From Mesobacillus foraminis (GTDB lineage Bacteria > Bacillota > Bacilli > Bacillales > Cytobacillaceae), in the NCBI RefSeq assembly GCF_004340465.1, contig NZ_SLVV01000004.1, positions 248,001 to 312,000 of the forward strand: DNA of 64,000 bases. The letters run 5' to 3'. A program made the position numbers and the translations under genes. The notes beneath the pieces were generated by a model. It did not search any database and had not been told where the DNA came from. It was given only the letters and a program-made list of their open reading frames with translations. Position 1 is the stretch's first letter. Each line of letters begins with the position of its first letter. Shown here one piece after another: positions 42,495 through 50,682 of this stretch.

Positions 42495-43373
42495 CTATAT
42501 CCCAAGGATTTCTTTGAGCTTAAGCTCTATTCCAAGGCAGTTTAATAGAATGGCCTGTTGTACATATAATAAATTCCTCTTAAAAGCATGCCCTACAAAG
42601 TATGGAGAAGAAATAACCTCCTCGCTGACTTCTTCATTTCGGAAAAAAGGCGGACAGGGGTTTAAGAGGGCTTGTTTCTTGGCTAAATTCATTCGCTCCA
42701 GGGTGATTTGATATTGTTTGATATATTCGTTTGTACGCAACGCCTCTGGGAGAGAATCAGTCAAAATGATATCGCTCAGTTTCAAGATCTGTTCGAGATT
42801 TGTTGAGAAGATATAATTAGGCTCATTCACACCTATCTCATACCCTGCTTGGCAAACATGGTAGAACTTTAGATCCAGAATCTTTGAAAGGTCGGCCCAC
42901 GTTCTGCAGATATTCGTAGCTGGGCCAACAAATGTATAGACATGGTCCCGCTCATTCTTTCTAATTTTACTGATCGAATAGTAGTCGGATAAAATCTCAC
43001 ATGGGTGATTTCCAGAGGACATTGCGTTGAGGATGGGGATTGAACTGTGCTCTGTTAATCCCTGGATTTTAGAGGAATCCGAATGTCTGACAATGACCCC
43101 GTCAGCCCAGTTTTGAATATATTGAATGACATCTTCGAGCTTTTCCTCTTTATCAAGCGTCTCGGAAGGGAACAAAATGCTCTCTCCTCCTAAGTCTTTT
43201 ATCCCTTTTTCAAAGGTCAATCTGGTCCTGATGCTAGTTTGAGGGAAAAAGAGAATGAAGCTTTTTCCTTTTAGGATCTTGCTGCCGTTTTGAAGTGTCA
43301 GTTTATCCGCCAGCCTAAATATTTTCATTATTTGAGGCCTCGTCAAATCCTTAAGGCTTAACAAATGCATCAT
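42495..43373 (-). CDS. Atypical ornithine/aspartate carbamoyltransferase homologue
   Basis: About 292 residues with the whole two-domain transcarbamylase fold: the polar domain (L-K-D-L-T-R-P-Q-I, F-P-Q-T-S-I-R-T-R near residue 50) and the C-terminal domain ending F-K-R-N-L-L-Y-V-Q-Q-A. Key active-site motifs are changed. The S-T-R-T-R carbamoyl-phosphate loop reads S-I-R-T-R, H-P-x-Q reads H-P-C-E, and the H-C-L-P ornithine/phosphate loop reads N-P-C-P. It may bind another substrate or be catalytically altered. No arginine genes are near. It diverges from the cellulase gene and is followed by the broken yciI gene. The start is uncertain within three codons. Confidence 0.72.
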   Translation of the reverse strand: MMHLLSLKDLTRPQIMKIFRLADKLTLQNGSKILKGKSFILFFPQTSIRTRLTFEKGIKDLGGESILFPSETLDKEEKLEDVIQYIQNWADGVIVRHSDSSKIQGLTEHSSIPILNAMSSGNHPCEILSDYYSISKIRKNERDHVYTFVGPATNICRTWADLSKILDLKFYHVCQAGYEIGVNEPNYIFSTNLEQILKLSDIILTDSLPEALRTNEYIKQYQITLERMNLAKKQALLNPCPPFFRNEEVSEEVISSPYFVGHAFKRNLLYVQQAILLNCLGIELKLKEILGI

Positions 43374-43597
43374 AAGGTTCACCCAGTTTCATTTTTTTAT
43401 TATAAAAATAGTAGATAGTACCTAAATATTAATTCGTTTCCTGCCGTCTTTCATCCTACCATTATATCCCATTAGTTGTGAAACTGTCTTGAAACTTTGC
43501 CAACTGCCCAAGGTTCGGCAAAAACAATAATTTCTGTATGAAAAGTGCTCTAATTCATGCTGTATTCCCCCTTTCCCTCCTATGATAATTTTAAATA
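43374..43597. promoter_or_regulatory. Divergent promoter region of carbamoyltransferase homologue and cellulase
   Basis: About 220 bases between the two divergent genes. A TATGATAAT element near 43581-43589 is a plausible -10 for the cellulase, and the cre site follows just downstream. I see no other strong motif. Confidence 0.35.
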
Positions 43598-43611
43598 TGT
43601 AAGCGATTCCA
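43598..43611 (+). promoter_or_regulatory. CcpA (cre) site in the cellulase promoter
   Basis: TGTAAGCGATTCCA matches the cre consensus TGNAARCGNWWWCA with one deviation (C at the last W). It lies just downstream of a -10-like TATGATAAT and 66 bases before the cellulase start. CcpA bound there would block transcription when preferred sugars are present, as expected for a polysaccharide hydrolase. Confidence 0.65.
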
Positions 43612-43676
43612 AATATTGAGAGAGGAGGACCCTTAACGGCTATAGAAAAGTATGATACTAAAGGAGGATTACTAGA

Positions 43677-45416
43677 TTGAGATTTTCGCATAACGCTAAG
43701 AGCATTGTCTTTATTGCAACAGTATTATTGATTTCCCTTCTCTCCCCTGCTTCGATACTTGGAGCTTCTGCTAAGAATCCAAGTGAAGGAACTAAGTTAA
43801 AGGAGAGCGAAATTCAATCGTATGTCAGTGATATGCAGCCTGGCTGGAACTTAGGAAATACATTTGATGCAATGGGTGAAGACGAAACATCATGGGGAAA
43901 TCCACGCGTAACGAAAGAATTGATCCAGCAAATTGCCAAGCAGGGATACAAAAGCATCCGAATTCCAATTACATGGGACCAGAGAATGGGAGAAGGTCCC
44001 GATTACAAGATTGATCCAGCTTTTATGGACCGTGTTGAAGAAGTTGTAAATTGGTCATTGGATGCAGGACTTTATGTCATGATTAACCTCCACCATGATT
44101 CCTGGATTTGGGTTCATCAAATGGGTGAAAACAGAGATGAAGTGTTCCCTCGATATCAGGCTGCCTGGACCCAAATTGCACATACCTTCAAAGACCATTC
44201 TCACAAGCTAATGTTCGAAAGCATCAACGAGCCACGCTTCAACAGCGGCTGGGGCAGTGAAGATCAAACCCATTATGTTCACTTAGATGAGCTGAATACA
44301 TCCTTCCACAAAATCGTCAGAGAATCTGGCGGCAAGAACACTGATCGTCCACTAGTGCTCCCTACACTGGAAACGAATGCAGGACAAGAGAGACTGGATG
44401 AACTTTATCAGACGATTGTAAAGCTTGATGATCCCAATTTAATTGCAACGATTCATTATTATGGGTTTTGGCCCTTCAGCGTGAATATCGCCGGATTTAC
44501 TACCTTCGAAGAACAAACCAAAAAGGATATCACCGATACATTTGACCGTGCCTATGATACCCTGGTCTCTAAAGGCATCCCGGTTATACTCGGGGAGTAC
44601 GGACTGCTGGGCTTTGATAAGAATACTGGCACAATTGAGCAAGGTGAAAAGCTGAAATTCTTTGAATTTTTGACCCATTACGTTCAGGAAAAGAACATAA
44701 CCCATATGCTTTGGGATAATGGGCAGCATTTTAACCGTACCAACTTAAAATGGAATGACCAAGACTTTTATGAATTAATGAGGGCGAGCTGGAAAACCCG
44801 TTCAGCAACCGCTGAAAGTGACTTAATCTTTATTAAAAAGGGGGAAAAAGTACAGGATACTTCCATCAAGCTTGAGTTAAACGGGAATAAGCTTACGGGA
44901 TTCTTTATGAACCGGAACAAGGGGGACAAGCTTCATAAAGGAAAAGACTATACATTAAGCGGAAACACATTAACCTTAAAAGCAAACACCCTGGAAAAGT
45001 TGACGGCATCAGGGCAGTATGGTGATAACGCAGAATTGACGGCCTCCTTCAACAAAGGGGCGGACTGGACTTTCGATGTCATCTTGCATGATACTCCAAA
45101 GTTGCAGAGTTCCGAAGGTTCAGCAGATTCATTCGCCATTCCAGCAGCCTTTAATGGCGACCGTCTGGCGACCATGGAAGCTGTTTACAGTGACGGTACC
45201 AATGCCGGTCCGCAAAACTGGACATCCTACAAAGAATTTGGATATGCCTTCACTCCATCGTATCAATCAAATGAAATCAAACTATTGGAAAATTTCTTTA
45301 ATGAAGTGAATGACGGCATTGTGAACCTGAAGTTCCATTTCTGGAGCGGCGAGGTTTTGAATTATCAGATTACCAAGAATGGGAATGAGGTCACTGGTAA
45401 AGTTACCTCAAACTAG
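43677..45416 (+). CDS. Secreted GH5 endoglucanase with X2 and CBM46 modules
   Basis: A 579-residue secreted enzyme with a TTG start nine bases after AAAGGAGG. A signal peptide of about 30 residues ends at I-L-G-A-S-A. The GH5 TIM barrel (about 45-375) has G-W-N-L-G-N-T-F-D, the acid/base Glu185 in S-I-N-E-P and the nucleophile Glu307 in I-L-G-E-Y-G. An Ig-like X2 module (about 385-470) and a C-terminal CBM46-like module follow, the layout of B. halodurans Cel5B. It hydrolyses beta-1,4-glucans (cellulose or xyloglucan) outside the cell. A cre site in its promoter points to catabolite repression. It is monocistronic, closed at 45585-45628. Confidence 0.88.
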   Translation: MRFSHNAKSIVFIATVLLISLLSPASILGASAKNPSEGTKLKESEIQSYVSDMQPGWNLGNTFDAMGEDETSWGNPRVTKELIQQIAKQGYKSIRIPITWDQRMGEGPDYKIDPAFMDRVEEVVNWSLDAGLYVMINLHHDSWIWVHQMGENRDEVFPRYQAAWTQIAHTFKDHSHKLMFESINEPRFNSGWGSEDQTHYVHLDELNTSFHKIVRESGGKNTDRPLVLPTLETNAGQERLDELYQTIVKLDDPNLIATIHYYGFWPFSVNIAGFTTFEEQTKKDITDTFDRAYDTLVSKGIPVILGEYGLLGFDKNTGTIEQGEKLKFFEFLTHYVQEKNITHMLWDNGQHFNRTNLKWNDQDFYELMRASWKTRSATAESDLIFIKKGEKVQDTSIKLELNGNKLTGFFMNRNKGDKLHKGKDYTLSGNTLTLKANTLEKLTASGQYGDNAELTASFNKGADWTFDVILHDTPKLQSSEGSADSFAIPAAFNGDRLATMEAVYSDGTNAGPQNWTSYKEFGYAFTPSYQSNEIKLLENFFNEVNDGIVNLKFHFWSGEVLNYQITKNGNEVTGKVTSN

Positions 45417-45470
45417 ATATGTATTTTAAAATAGGTTTGTTTGCACAGCAAAATGAACTATTGAAAACCT

Positions 45471-45556
45471 GTTGATTGGAGTGGAAGGCGCGCAGACTCC
45501 TGCGGGCTCAGCGCCCGTCCCGCGGAAAGCGAAGCGGCTGGAACGGAAATTAACAG
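45471..45556 (+). repeat. Interspersed Bacillaceae repeat (short variant)
   Basis: Eighty-six bases from GTTGATTGGAGTGGAAGGCGC to GGAACGGAAATTAACA, very GC-rich in the middle (ACTCCTGCGGG ... CCGCGGAAAGCG). The ends can pair with each other (GTTGATT-GGAG-GGA against its near-complement). Family members with this wording occur in intergenic regions of many Bacillus and Geobacillus chromosomes. This copy has a shortened middle. It lies between the cellulase stop and its terminator. It may be a mobile RNA-like or REP-type element; its function is unknown. Confidence 0.7.
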
Positions 45557-45584
45557 CCCATTTTAACAACTAGACAAAATAAAA

Positions 45585-45628
45585 CAGACTGTGACAAACT
45601 TGATTTTTATCTAGTTTGTCACAGTCTG
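45585..45628. terminator. Bidirectional terminator (cellulase / SDR)
   Basis: A perfect 16-base-pair stem, CAGACTGTGACAAACT with AGTTTGTCACAGTCTG, with a 12-base loop. It lies between convergent genes and could end both. Confidence 0.82.
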
Positions 45629-45662
45629 AGAAGAAAGACTTATGCCTTCTGCTGTTTTTTTA

Positions 45663-46529
45663 TTAGGAGGACATTGCCATCCCTCCGTTTATGTGGATGC
45701 ACTGTCCGGTGATATATGCTCCTTCATCCGAAGCCAGCAGCACATAAGCACCTGCATGGTCGGCTGGCTGACCTGGACGGCCCAGCGGTGTTTGTGTGCC
45801 AAAGCTTTCAACTTTTTCTTTATCAAATGTTGCAGGAATAAGCGGGGTCCAGATCGGACCAGGAGCTACCATATTTACACGTATACCTTTCGAAGCCAGA
45901 TTTTGTGCCAGGCTGCGAGTGAACCCGACAATGGCACCTTTTGTGGCCGTATAGTCCATTAAAGAAGGATGCCCTATATACGGGTTGATGGAAGTCGTAT
46001 TAATGATGGCATCTCCCTGGCTTAAAAGAGGTGCACTATGCTTACTCATATAAAAAACAGAATAGATATTTGTCCGAAAGGTTTTATCCCATTGCTCATG
46101 TGTAATATCCTCGATGTTTTCTGTTGGGTACTGTACAGCAGAATTATTAACTAGAATGTTCAGTTTGCCAAACTCCTTGACAGTTCTATCTATAAGGGAT
46201 TTACATACATCTTCTTTCGAAACATCTCCTCGCAGGAGGAGGCAGTTAACTCCTTCAGATTCGATCATATTCTTCGTTTCTTCCGCGTCACTGTCCTCGG
46301 TTACATAATTGATAGCTACATGCGCCCCTTCCTTCGCATAGGCGATGGCAACGGCACGTCCTATTCCACTGTCTCCGCCAGTAATCAGGGCAACACGCCC
46401 ATTTAGCTTCCCGCTTCCTTTATACTCTGTCGGCTGGACTGGCCTAGGATTCATCTCAGATTCTATTCCTGGCTGGTGTATTTGTGTCTGTGCAGGCTGC
46501 CCTTCTTTTTGTCGGTCATAAATATTCAC
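45663..46529 (-). CDS. Stress-type short-chain dehydrogenase (YdaD/YhdF-like)
   Basis: A 288-residue SDR of the general-stress YdaD/YhdF group. The N-terminal Q-P-G-I-E-S-E-M-N-P-R-P-V tail is diagnostic, followed by the cofactor loop T-G-G-D-S-G-I-G, N-N-S-A in place of N-N-A-G, and the Y-T-A-T-K active site. The start is a GTG at 46529, eight bases after AAGGAG; the longer frame is rejected because it lacks a site. A SigB-like promoter lies at 46566-46590. Such enzymes are thought to act on sugars or aldehydes under stress. Substrate undetermined. Confidence 0.85.
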   Translation of the reverse strand: MNIYDRQKEGQPAQTQIHQPGIESEMNPRPVQPTEYKGSGKLNGRVALITGGDSGIGRAVAIAYAKEGAHVAINYVTEDSDAEETKNMIESEGVNCLLLRGDVSKEDVCKSLIDRTVKEFGKLNILVNNSAVQYPTENIEDITHEQWDKTFRTNIYSVFYMSKHSAPLLSQGDAIINTTSINPYIGHPSLMDYTATKGAIVGFTRSLAQNLASKGIRVNMVAPGPIWTPLIPATFDKEKVESFGTQTPLGRPGQPADHAGAYVLLASDEGAYITGQCIHINGGMAMSS

Positions 46530-46565
46530 AGGATCCTCTCCTTCACACAAATCTAGTAGTACCTT

Positions 46566-46590
46566 TATCCCCTTAAAGGCAGATATAAAC
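46566..46590 (-). promoter_or_regulatory. SigB-type promoter candidate of the SDR gene
   Basis: On the minus strand GTTTAT (46585-46590), a 13-base spacer and GGGATA (46566-46571) match the SigB consensus GTTTAA-N12-15-GGGTAT closely. The start codon is 37 bases further. Its homologues in B. subtilis belong to the SigB regulon. Confidence 0.55.
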
Positions 46591-46980
46591 CAAGCATTCC
46601 TTCCAGGCTCCAATTACAATTGATGATCCTGGGAATAATTCATGGCTTGCTGCAGTGTTTCTGCGAGGCAAAAAGGTTCATGTCTTCCAGGCATTTTTAA
46701 ATATGATAAAGGGTTCACAAAATATTGAATTTTTCATTGACAGATGACCGCTCCTCCCCTACTGTATAAAGATAATTATATTTTTTGAGGAAGACTGCCA
46801 AAGAGACTTGAACTTTATGTCACCAGAAGCTCTTAATCTTTTACTAAGATGAAAGGATGCTTTATGGAAATTGCTCCAAACCACCCAAGGGGACCCCTTT
46901 TGTCAGGAAAACTCTAAGGTACAAGGACAGAGGATGAGTTTCAGTGCAGTTGTCAGTTTTTATCATTGGGGAGGATCTAT
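46591..46980. other. Divergent intergenic region
   Basis: About 390 bases between the SDR and the TRIC gene. A 17-codon frame at about 46864-46917 has GAAAGGA upstream; it may be a chance peptide. No RNA motif recognised. Confidence 0.4.
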
Positions 46981-47592
46981 ATGGTTTGGGATGTATTGAA
47001 TGTTATAGGTACCATTGCGTTTGCGATGAGTGGTGCAGTGATCGCCATTGAAGCTAAGTACGATATCATGGGGGTTTATATTTTAGGATTGATTACCGCA
47101 TTTGGCGGAGGAGCTGTCCGAAATTTATTGACTGGTATTCCAATCGTTGAATTATGGCAGCAAACATCGCTTTTCATCATCGCCCTCATTACGATTACAA
47201 TTGTATTCCTTTTGCCGAACAAAGCCATCTACAACTTAAAGCTTTGGAGTATTTTTGATGCAATTGGCTTATCTGCCTTTGCAATCCAGGGAGCCATGTA
47301 CGCCTATTCAATCGAGCTGCCGCTCCTTGCGGTCATGTTTTCAGCAGCCATTACAGGGGCTGGCGGCGGTATTATCCGCGATGTATTGGCGCAGGAAAAA
47401 CCGATTGTGTTCCGCCAGGAAGTTTATCTTCTATGGGCTATGATTGCCGGTTTTATTATAGGAATGGGCTGGGCTGAAGAATCCTATCAGCTTTACACCC
47501 TTTTTTCCATCATTCTGCTGCTTCGGATTATATCCAATCAGTATGGATGGTGCCTCCCTGCGAGAACCTTCAATAAATTGCAAGGAAACTGA
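46981..47592 (+). CDS. TRIC-family (UPF0126) trimeric intracellular cation channel homologue
   Basis: A 203-residue membrane protein with seven transmembrane segments built from two similar triplets. Each carries the family glycine motif: F-G-G-G-A-V-R-N-L near residue 40 and G-A-G-G-G-I-I-R-D-V near 130. The bacterial TRIC proteins form trimers with one pore per subunit, conducting K+ or Na+. The start at 46981 has GGGGAGGA seven bases upstream; the open frame begins 15 bases earlier. Monocistronic, with a long hairpin after it. Confidence 0.85.
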   Translation: MVWDVLNVIGTIAFAMSGAVIAIEAKYDIMGVYILGLITAFGGGAVRNLLTGIPIVELWQQTSLFIIALITITIVFLLPNKAIYNLKLWSIFDAIGLSAFAIQGAMYAYSIELPLLAVMFSAAITGAGGGIIRDVLAQEKPIVFRQEVYLLWAMIAGFIIGMGWAEESYQLYTLFSIILLLRIISNQYGWCLPARTFNKLQGN

Positions 47593-47732
47593 CGAATTAG
47601 TATTCCATTCAGACTTTGAATGCATTTTCTGGAGGGCCTGCTGACCTGGTTTGGCCCTTCACTTCTCACATAAGAATTCATAAAATCAGAGGGCCAGCTA
47701 GTTTATACAATGAGAGTACCTCTGTTTTAACT
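47593..47732. other. Spacer
   Basis: Short spacer after the TRIC gene. Nothing seen. Confidence 0.3.
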
Positions 47733-47794
47733 AATTCCTGATAATGCGGTAACCATTTATTGAAGGTTCATTTGCAATGATCAGGAATTTTTTT
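47733..47794 (+). terminator. Probable terminator of the TRIC gene
   Basis: AATTCCTGAT pairs with ATCAGGAATT across a long internal loop (about 37 bases), followed by seven or eight T residues. It is 140 bases past the stop codon. Confidence 0.55.
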
Positions 47795-47871
47795 TGCCGA
47801 AAAAGCAAAGACAGTAGATTTTCCTCATTTGAAAAGGTACAGAGAAACGAGCTTTTATAAGTCTTCTCCAT

Positions 47872-47905
47872 AAAAAAGAGTGTTAACCTTTAAGGCGAAC
47901 ACTCT
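47872..47905 (-). terminator. Terminator of the VOC gene
   Basis: AGAGTGTT pairs with AACACTCT around a 13-base loop, followed by TTTTTTAT on the minus strand, about 95 bases past the stop. Confidence 0.7.
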
Positions 47906-47998
47906 ACTTTTAAACCCAGTCTTTCCCCTTTTCACCCAGTTACGGTGAACGATGATTCATACTCTCCTGTTTTGCCCACTGCCCTAGACCAACAGGAA

Positions 47999-48436
47999 TT
48001 AAACAGCACTCTCGGAATTTTCCTGATGGATCGCACTTTCCTCCATATATAGCACTTCCCATAGATGCCCATCGGGATCCTGAAAACTGCGGCTGTACAT
48101 AAATCCATAATCCTGCGGCTCTTTTGAAGGTTTGCCTCCAGCTTCTAATGCCTTGTTTACAACTTCATCCACTTTCTCCCTGCTTTCGGCTGACAAGGCT
48201 ACGATCGCTTCTGTTGTTTTTGCAGAATCTGCAATCCCTTTCGTGGTAAACGTTTTAAAATGTTCTTCCGTCAGCAGCATGGCATAAATATGCTCATTGA
48301 TCACCATACAAGCAGCCATTTCATTGGTGAACTGAGGATTAAATTGAAAGCCTAGTTCAGTGAAAAATTTCATGGATGATTGTAAATCTTTAACGGGCAA
48401 GTTAACAAAAATGTTTTGAAATCCCATTATACTCAT
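47999..48436 (-). CDS. VOC-superfamily protein (glyoxalase-like)
   Basis: A 145-residue VOC protein of the type often annotated as glyoxalase/bleomycin resistance or YaeR-like. The N-terminal F-V-N-L-P-V-K-D-L-Q-S-S-M-K-F-F-T-E-L-G-F motif and the C-terminal F-Q-D-P-D-G-H-L-W-E-V motif frame the fold. The closing Glu is a metal ligand, but a matching early His is missing, so lyase activity is doubtful. It diverges from a TetR gene across a shared palindrome. ATGs at 48436 and 48427 compete for the AAAGGA site. Confidence 0.78.
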   Translation of the reverse strand: MSIMGFQNIFVNLPVKDLQSSMKFFTELGFQFNPQFTNEMAACMVINEHIYAMLLTEEHFKTFTTKGIADSAKTTEAIVALSAESREKVDEVVNKALEAGGKPSKEPQDYGFMYSRSFQDPDGHLWEVLYMEESAIHQENSESAV

Positions 48437-48593
48437 CTTCCTTTCCTGGCTTAATTTTTCCCATCCTTTATAAGGATCATTAGCTGGTTCATATGATGAT
48501 ATTCTCATGCTCCATCCCTAACTTAACGAAATGGGAATTATCACAATATTTATAATAAATTATAACTTTCCTTTTATCAAGTTATACTTACTG

Positions 48594-48617
48594 AAAAGTC
48601 AGTATTATTTGACTTTT
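48594..48617. promoter_or_regulatory. TetR-type operator overlapping a promoter
   Basis: AAAAGTCA-N8-TGACTTTT is a perfect inverted repeat lying between the divergent VOC and TetR genes. TTGACT (48609-48614) inside it and TAGGAT (48632-48637) with a 17-base spacer form a promoter for the TetR gene. A bound regulator would block RNA polymerase here, giving autorepression and perhaps control of the VOC gene. Confidence 0.6.
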
Positions 48618-48670
48618 TTTAAGTTCATTTATAGGATAAAGGTGACATACATGATAAGAAGGTGAAGACA

Positions 48671-49273
48671 GTGGGAAAAATTCGAGATGCAGAAAGAACC
48701 CGCAGAAAAATTTTAGATGCCGCCAAAGAGGAATTCTTCGCAAATGGGAATACGGGGGCCAGAATTGAATCAATCGCGAAGAGAGCTGGTCTTAATAAAC
48801 AATTGATTTACCATTATTTTAAAGGGAAAGATGAGCTCATCAATGAAACGATTGCCGATTTTACGAGCTCTATACCAACTGAAAACCTCATCCTCCCTGC
48901 AAATCCAGTGAACATAGCAGAGTTTCGGTACAATGTGAATAAGGAACATTTAATGGACTTTTTAAAATTTACCGCCTGGGAAGCGATTGACCAAGTCCCT
49001 AAAAATACAAATGGGGAAGAAAGCAGAAAGAAAATCCTTCAATCTTATGTAAAAGACATGGCCTCCAAGCAGGAGATGGGATTGGTCCCTGAGGAATTAG
49101 ATCCTTCCCTCATCACTTTAATGATTTCGAGCCTGACCATTTACCCCCTGCTCTATAGCAATGTAACCAGGATGATCACAGGTCTGGAAGCTGAAGATCC
49201 CGAGTTTCAGAAAAAATGGGAGGAGTTCCTTCATCTAATCAGTGAGCGGATCTTTAAAATGGAACCAAAGTAG
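48671..49273 (+). CDS. TetR/AcrR-family transcriptional regulator
   Basis: A 200-residue regulator. The N-terminal helix-turn-helix (R-R-K-I-L-D-A-A-K-E-E-F-F-A-N-G, then I-A-K-R-A-G-L-N-K-Q-L-I-Y-H-Y-F-K) is followed by an all-helical ligand-binding and dimerisation domain ending P-E-F-Q-K-K-W-E-E-F. The GTG at 48671 is chosen because AAGGTG lies upstream; GTG 48662 overlaps that site. A perfect palindrome overlaps its -35 region (48594-48617), so it is probably autoregulated and may repress the divergent VOC gene. Ligand unknown. Confidence 0.85.
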   Translation: MGKIRDAERTRRKILDAAKEEFFANGNTGARIESIAKRAGLNKQLIYHYFKGKDELINETIADFTSSIPTENLILPANPVNIAEFRYNVNKEHLMDFLKFTAWEAIDQVPKNTNGEESRKKILQSYVKDMASKQEMGLVPEELDPSLITLMISSLTIYPLLYSNVTRMITGLEAEDPEFQKKWEEFLHLISERIFKMEPK

Positions 49274-49281
49274 TGAGCATT

Positions 49282-49320
49282 AAAAAAGCAGCGGTACAGA
49301 TTGGAACCGCTGCTTTATTT
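49282..49320 (+). terminator. Terminator of the tetR gene
   Basis: AAAGCAGCGGT pairs perfectly with ACCGCTGCTTT around a ten-base loop, followed by ATTTG, about ten bases past the stop. Confidence 0.8.
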
Positions 49321-49337
49321 GCTCTCTTGAAGATAAT

Positions 49338-49410
49338 TCTCAAAACAGACATATATTCCTGGTGGCCCACAGGCTAGGAACGCAAATAAATGCTTCCCTA
49401 TTCCTAAAAG
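49338..49410 (-). pseudogene. 3' remnant of a GNAT acetyltransferase gene
   Basis: Seventy or so bases match the 3' end of the GNAT gene at 56537-57055 (bases 56548-56617) at roughly 80 percent. The shared wording includes CAAAACAGA, ATATATTCCTG, TGGCC, GGCT-GGAACG and AAATAAATGCT. The remnant has a two-base insertion (CA) and an in-frame stop when read as the paralogue, and nothing else of the gene remains. It is a fossil of a lost second copy. Confidence 0.6.
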
Positions 49411-49486
49411 AAATAATAAAATTTCCAATCCCTTTCTAAAGGTTCAATCACCTAATTTTACGGCAGGAGGCATTGCTTCGTGAGAT

Positions 49487-50626
49487 TCATTGTTTAATAG
49501 CATAGATCAATCTAAATAACTGTTCAGCTGCAAGTTTCAAATTAGTAAAGGTAATCTCTGTTTCCATTGCTCTATCAAGAGTCATAGGTTCATTGATGAT
49601 GGAAAAATAAGATGTGATGCCGAGATCATTCAGCACCGAGGCCTGCCGGGTTACTCCTCCAGCTAATGCGATGACTGGAATATTATGCTTTGCTGCCATT
49701 TTTGCAACCCCTAAAGGAGTCTTCCCCATTGAGGTTTGCCCATCAAGCCTGCCTTCCCCGGTTATGACAAAATCTGTGTTTTCCAGCTTCGTTTCCATAC
49801 CCATGGTTTCGAGCAATAATTCGGCACCGGAGAGCAACTTCCCATTCAGGAACCCCGCAAAGGCTGCTCCTAATCCGCCGGCTGCTCCAGCACCAGGAAT
49901 ACGTTGAATATCCTTGTTTAATTGATCATATGTTAGTTCCGCGAAATGCTTTAGACCTGCATCCAGCTCCATCACCATTTCCGGTGTTGCCCCTTTTTGC
50001 GGGCCGAAAACATAAGATGCCCCATTTTCTCCATATAAAGGATTATGGACATCACAGGCTACCTTGAAAGTACACTCCTTTAGGCGTGGATTAACTCGGG
50101 AAACGTCGATTGTTCTGATTTTATGCAGCTCGATTCCTCCAAGACCGACCTCTTTGTTCCTTTCATCAAGGAAAGAAAACCCTAATGCCTGAAGCATGCC
50201 TAAACCTGCATCGTTGGTGGAACTGCCGCCAAGTCCAATGGTAAACTCACGGCATCCTCTATCAATGCCATCTAAAATTAGCTCTCCTACTCCAAACGTT
50301 GTCGTGGAGGCAGGATTCTTTTTTTCTTCATATACAAGCGGCAAACCACAGGCTGAAGCTACTTCAATTACAGCGCTGTCTTTCCCGATCCTTCCGTAAG
50401 TGGCCTGAATTTTCTCTCCCAGGGGACCGGTCACTTCTTTTTCAATGATTTCCCCCTGTTTAGCACGGACGATGGCCTCCACTGTTCCCTCTCCCCCATC
50501 AGCCAATGGAAGGGTAATGATTTCAGCATCATGAAAAACGTCCTTAATTCCTTCCTTTATAGCCAAACCAGCATCTAAAGAGGAAAGACTCCCTTTAAAA
50601 GAATCAATGGCGATAAGTACTTTCAT
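49487..50626 (-). CDS. garK: Glycerate kinase (GarK/GlxK type)
   Basis: A 379-residue class I glycerate kinase. Typical features are I-A-I-D-S-F-K-G-S-L-S-S at the start, L-A-D-G-G-E-G-T near 42, G-L-G-G-S-S-T-N-D-A-G near 130, and I-T-G-E-G-R-L-D-G-Q-T near 285. It phosphorylates D-glycerate with ATP to 2-phosphoglycerate, which enters glycolysis. It is the last gene of the unit with the PTS and the GH38 glycosidase, 56 bases after the latter. In that setting it takes the glycerate released from mannosylglycerate. A weak hairpin precedes it (50648-50676). Confidence 0.88.
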   Translation of the reverse strand: MKVLIAIDSFKGSLSSLDAGLAIKEGIKDVFHDAEIITLPLADGGEGTVEAIVRAKQGEIIEKEVTGPLGEKIQATYGRIGKDSAVIEVASACGLPLVYEEKKNPASTTTFGVGELILDGIDRGCREFTIGLGGSSTNDAGLGMLQALGFSFLDERNKEVGLGGIELHKIRTIDVSRVNPRLKECTFKVACDVHNPLYGENGASYVFGPQKGATPEMVMELDAGLKHFAELTYDQLNKDIQRIPGAGAAGGLGAAFAGFLNGKLLSGAELLLETMGMETKLENTDFVITGEGRLDGQTSMGKTPLGVAKMAAKHNIPVIALAGGVTRQASVLNDLGITSYFSIINEPMTLDRAMETEITFTNLKLAAEQLFRLIYAIKQ

Positions 50627-50682
50627 TTTCCTATCCCTCCATAAGAGAAAAAGACACCTGAACAGTGCCTTTTTCTTAATGT

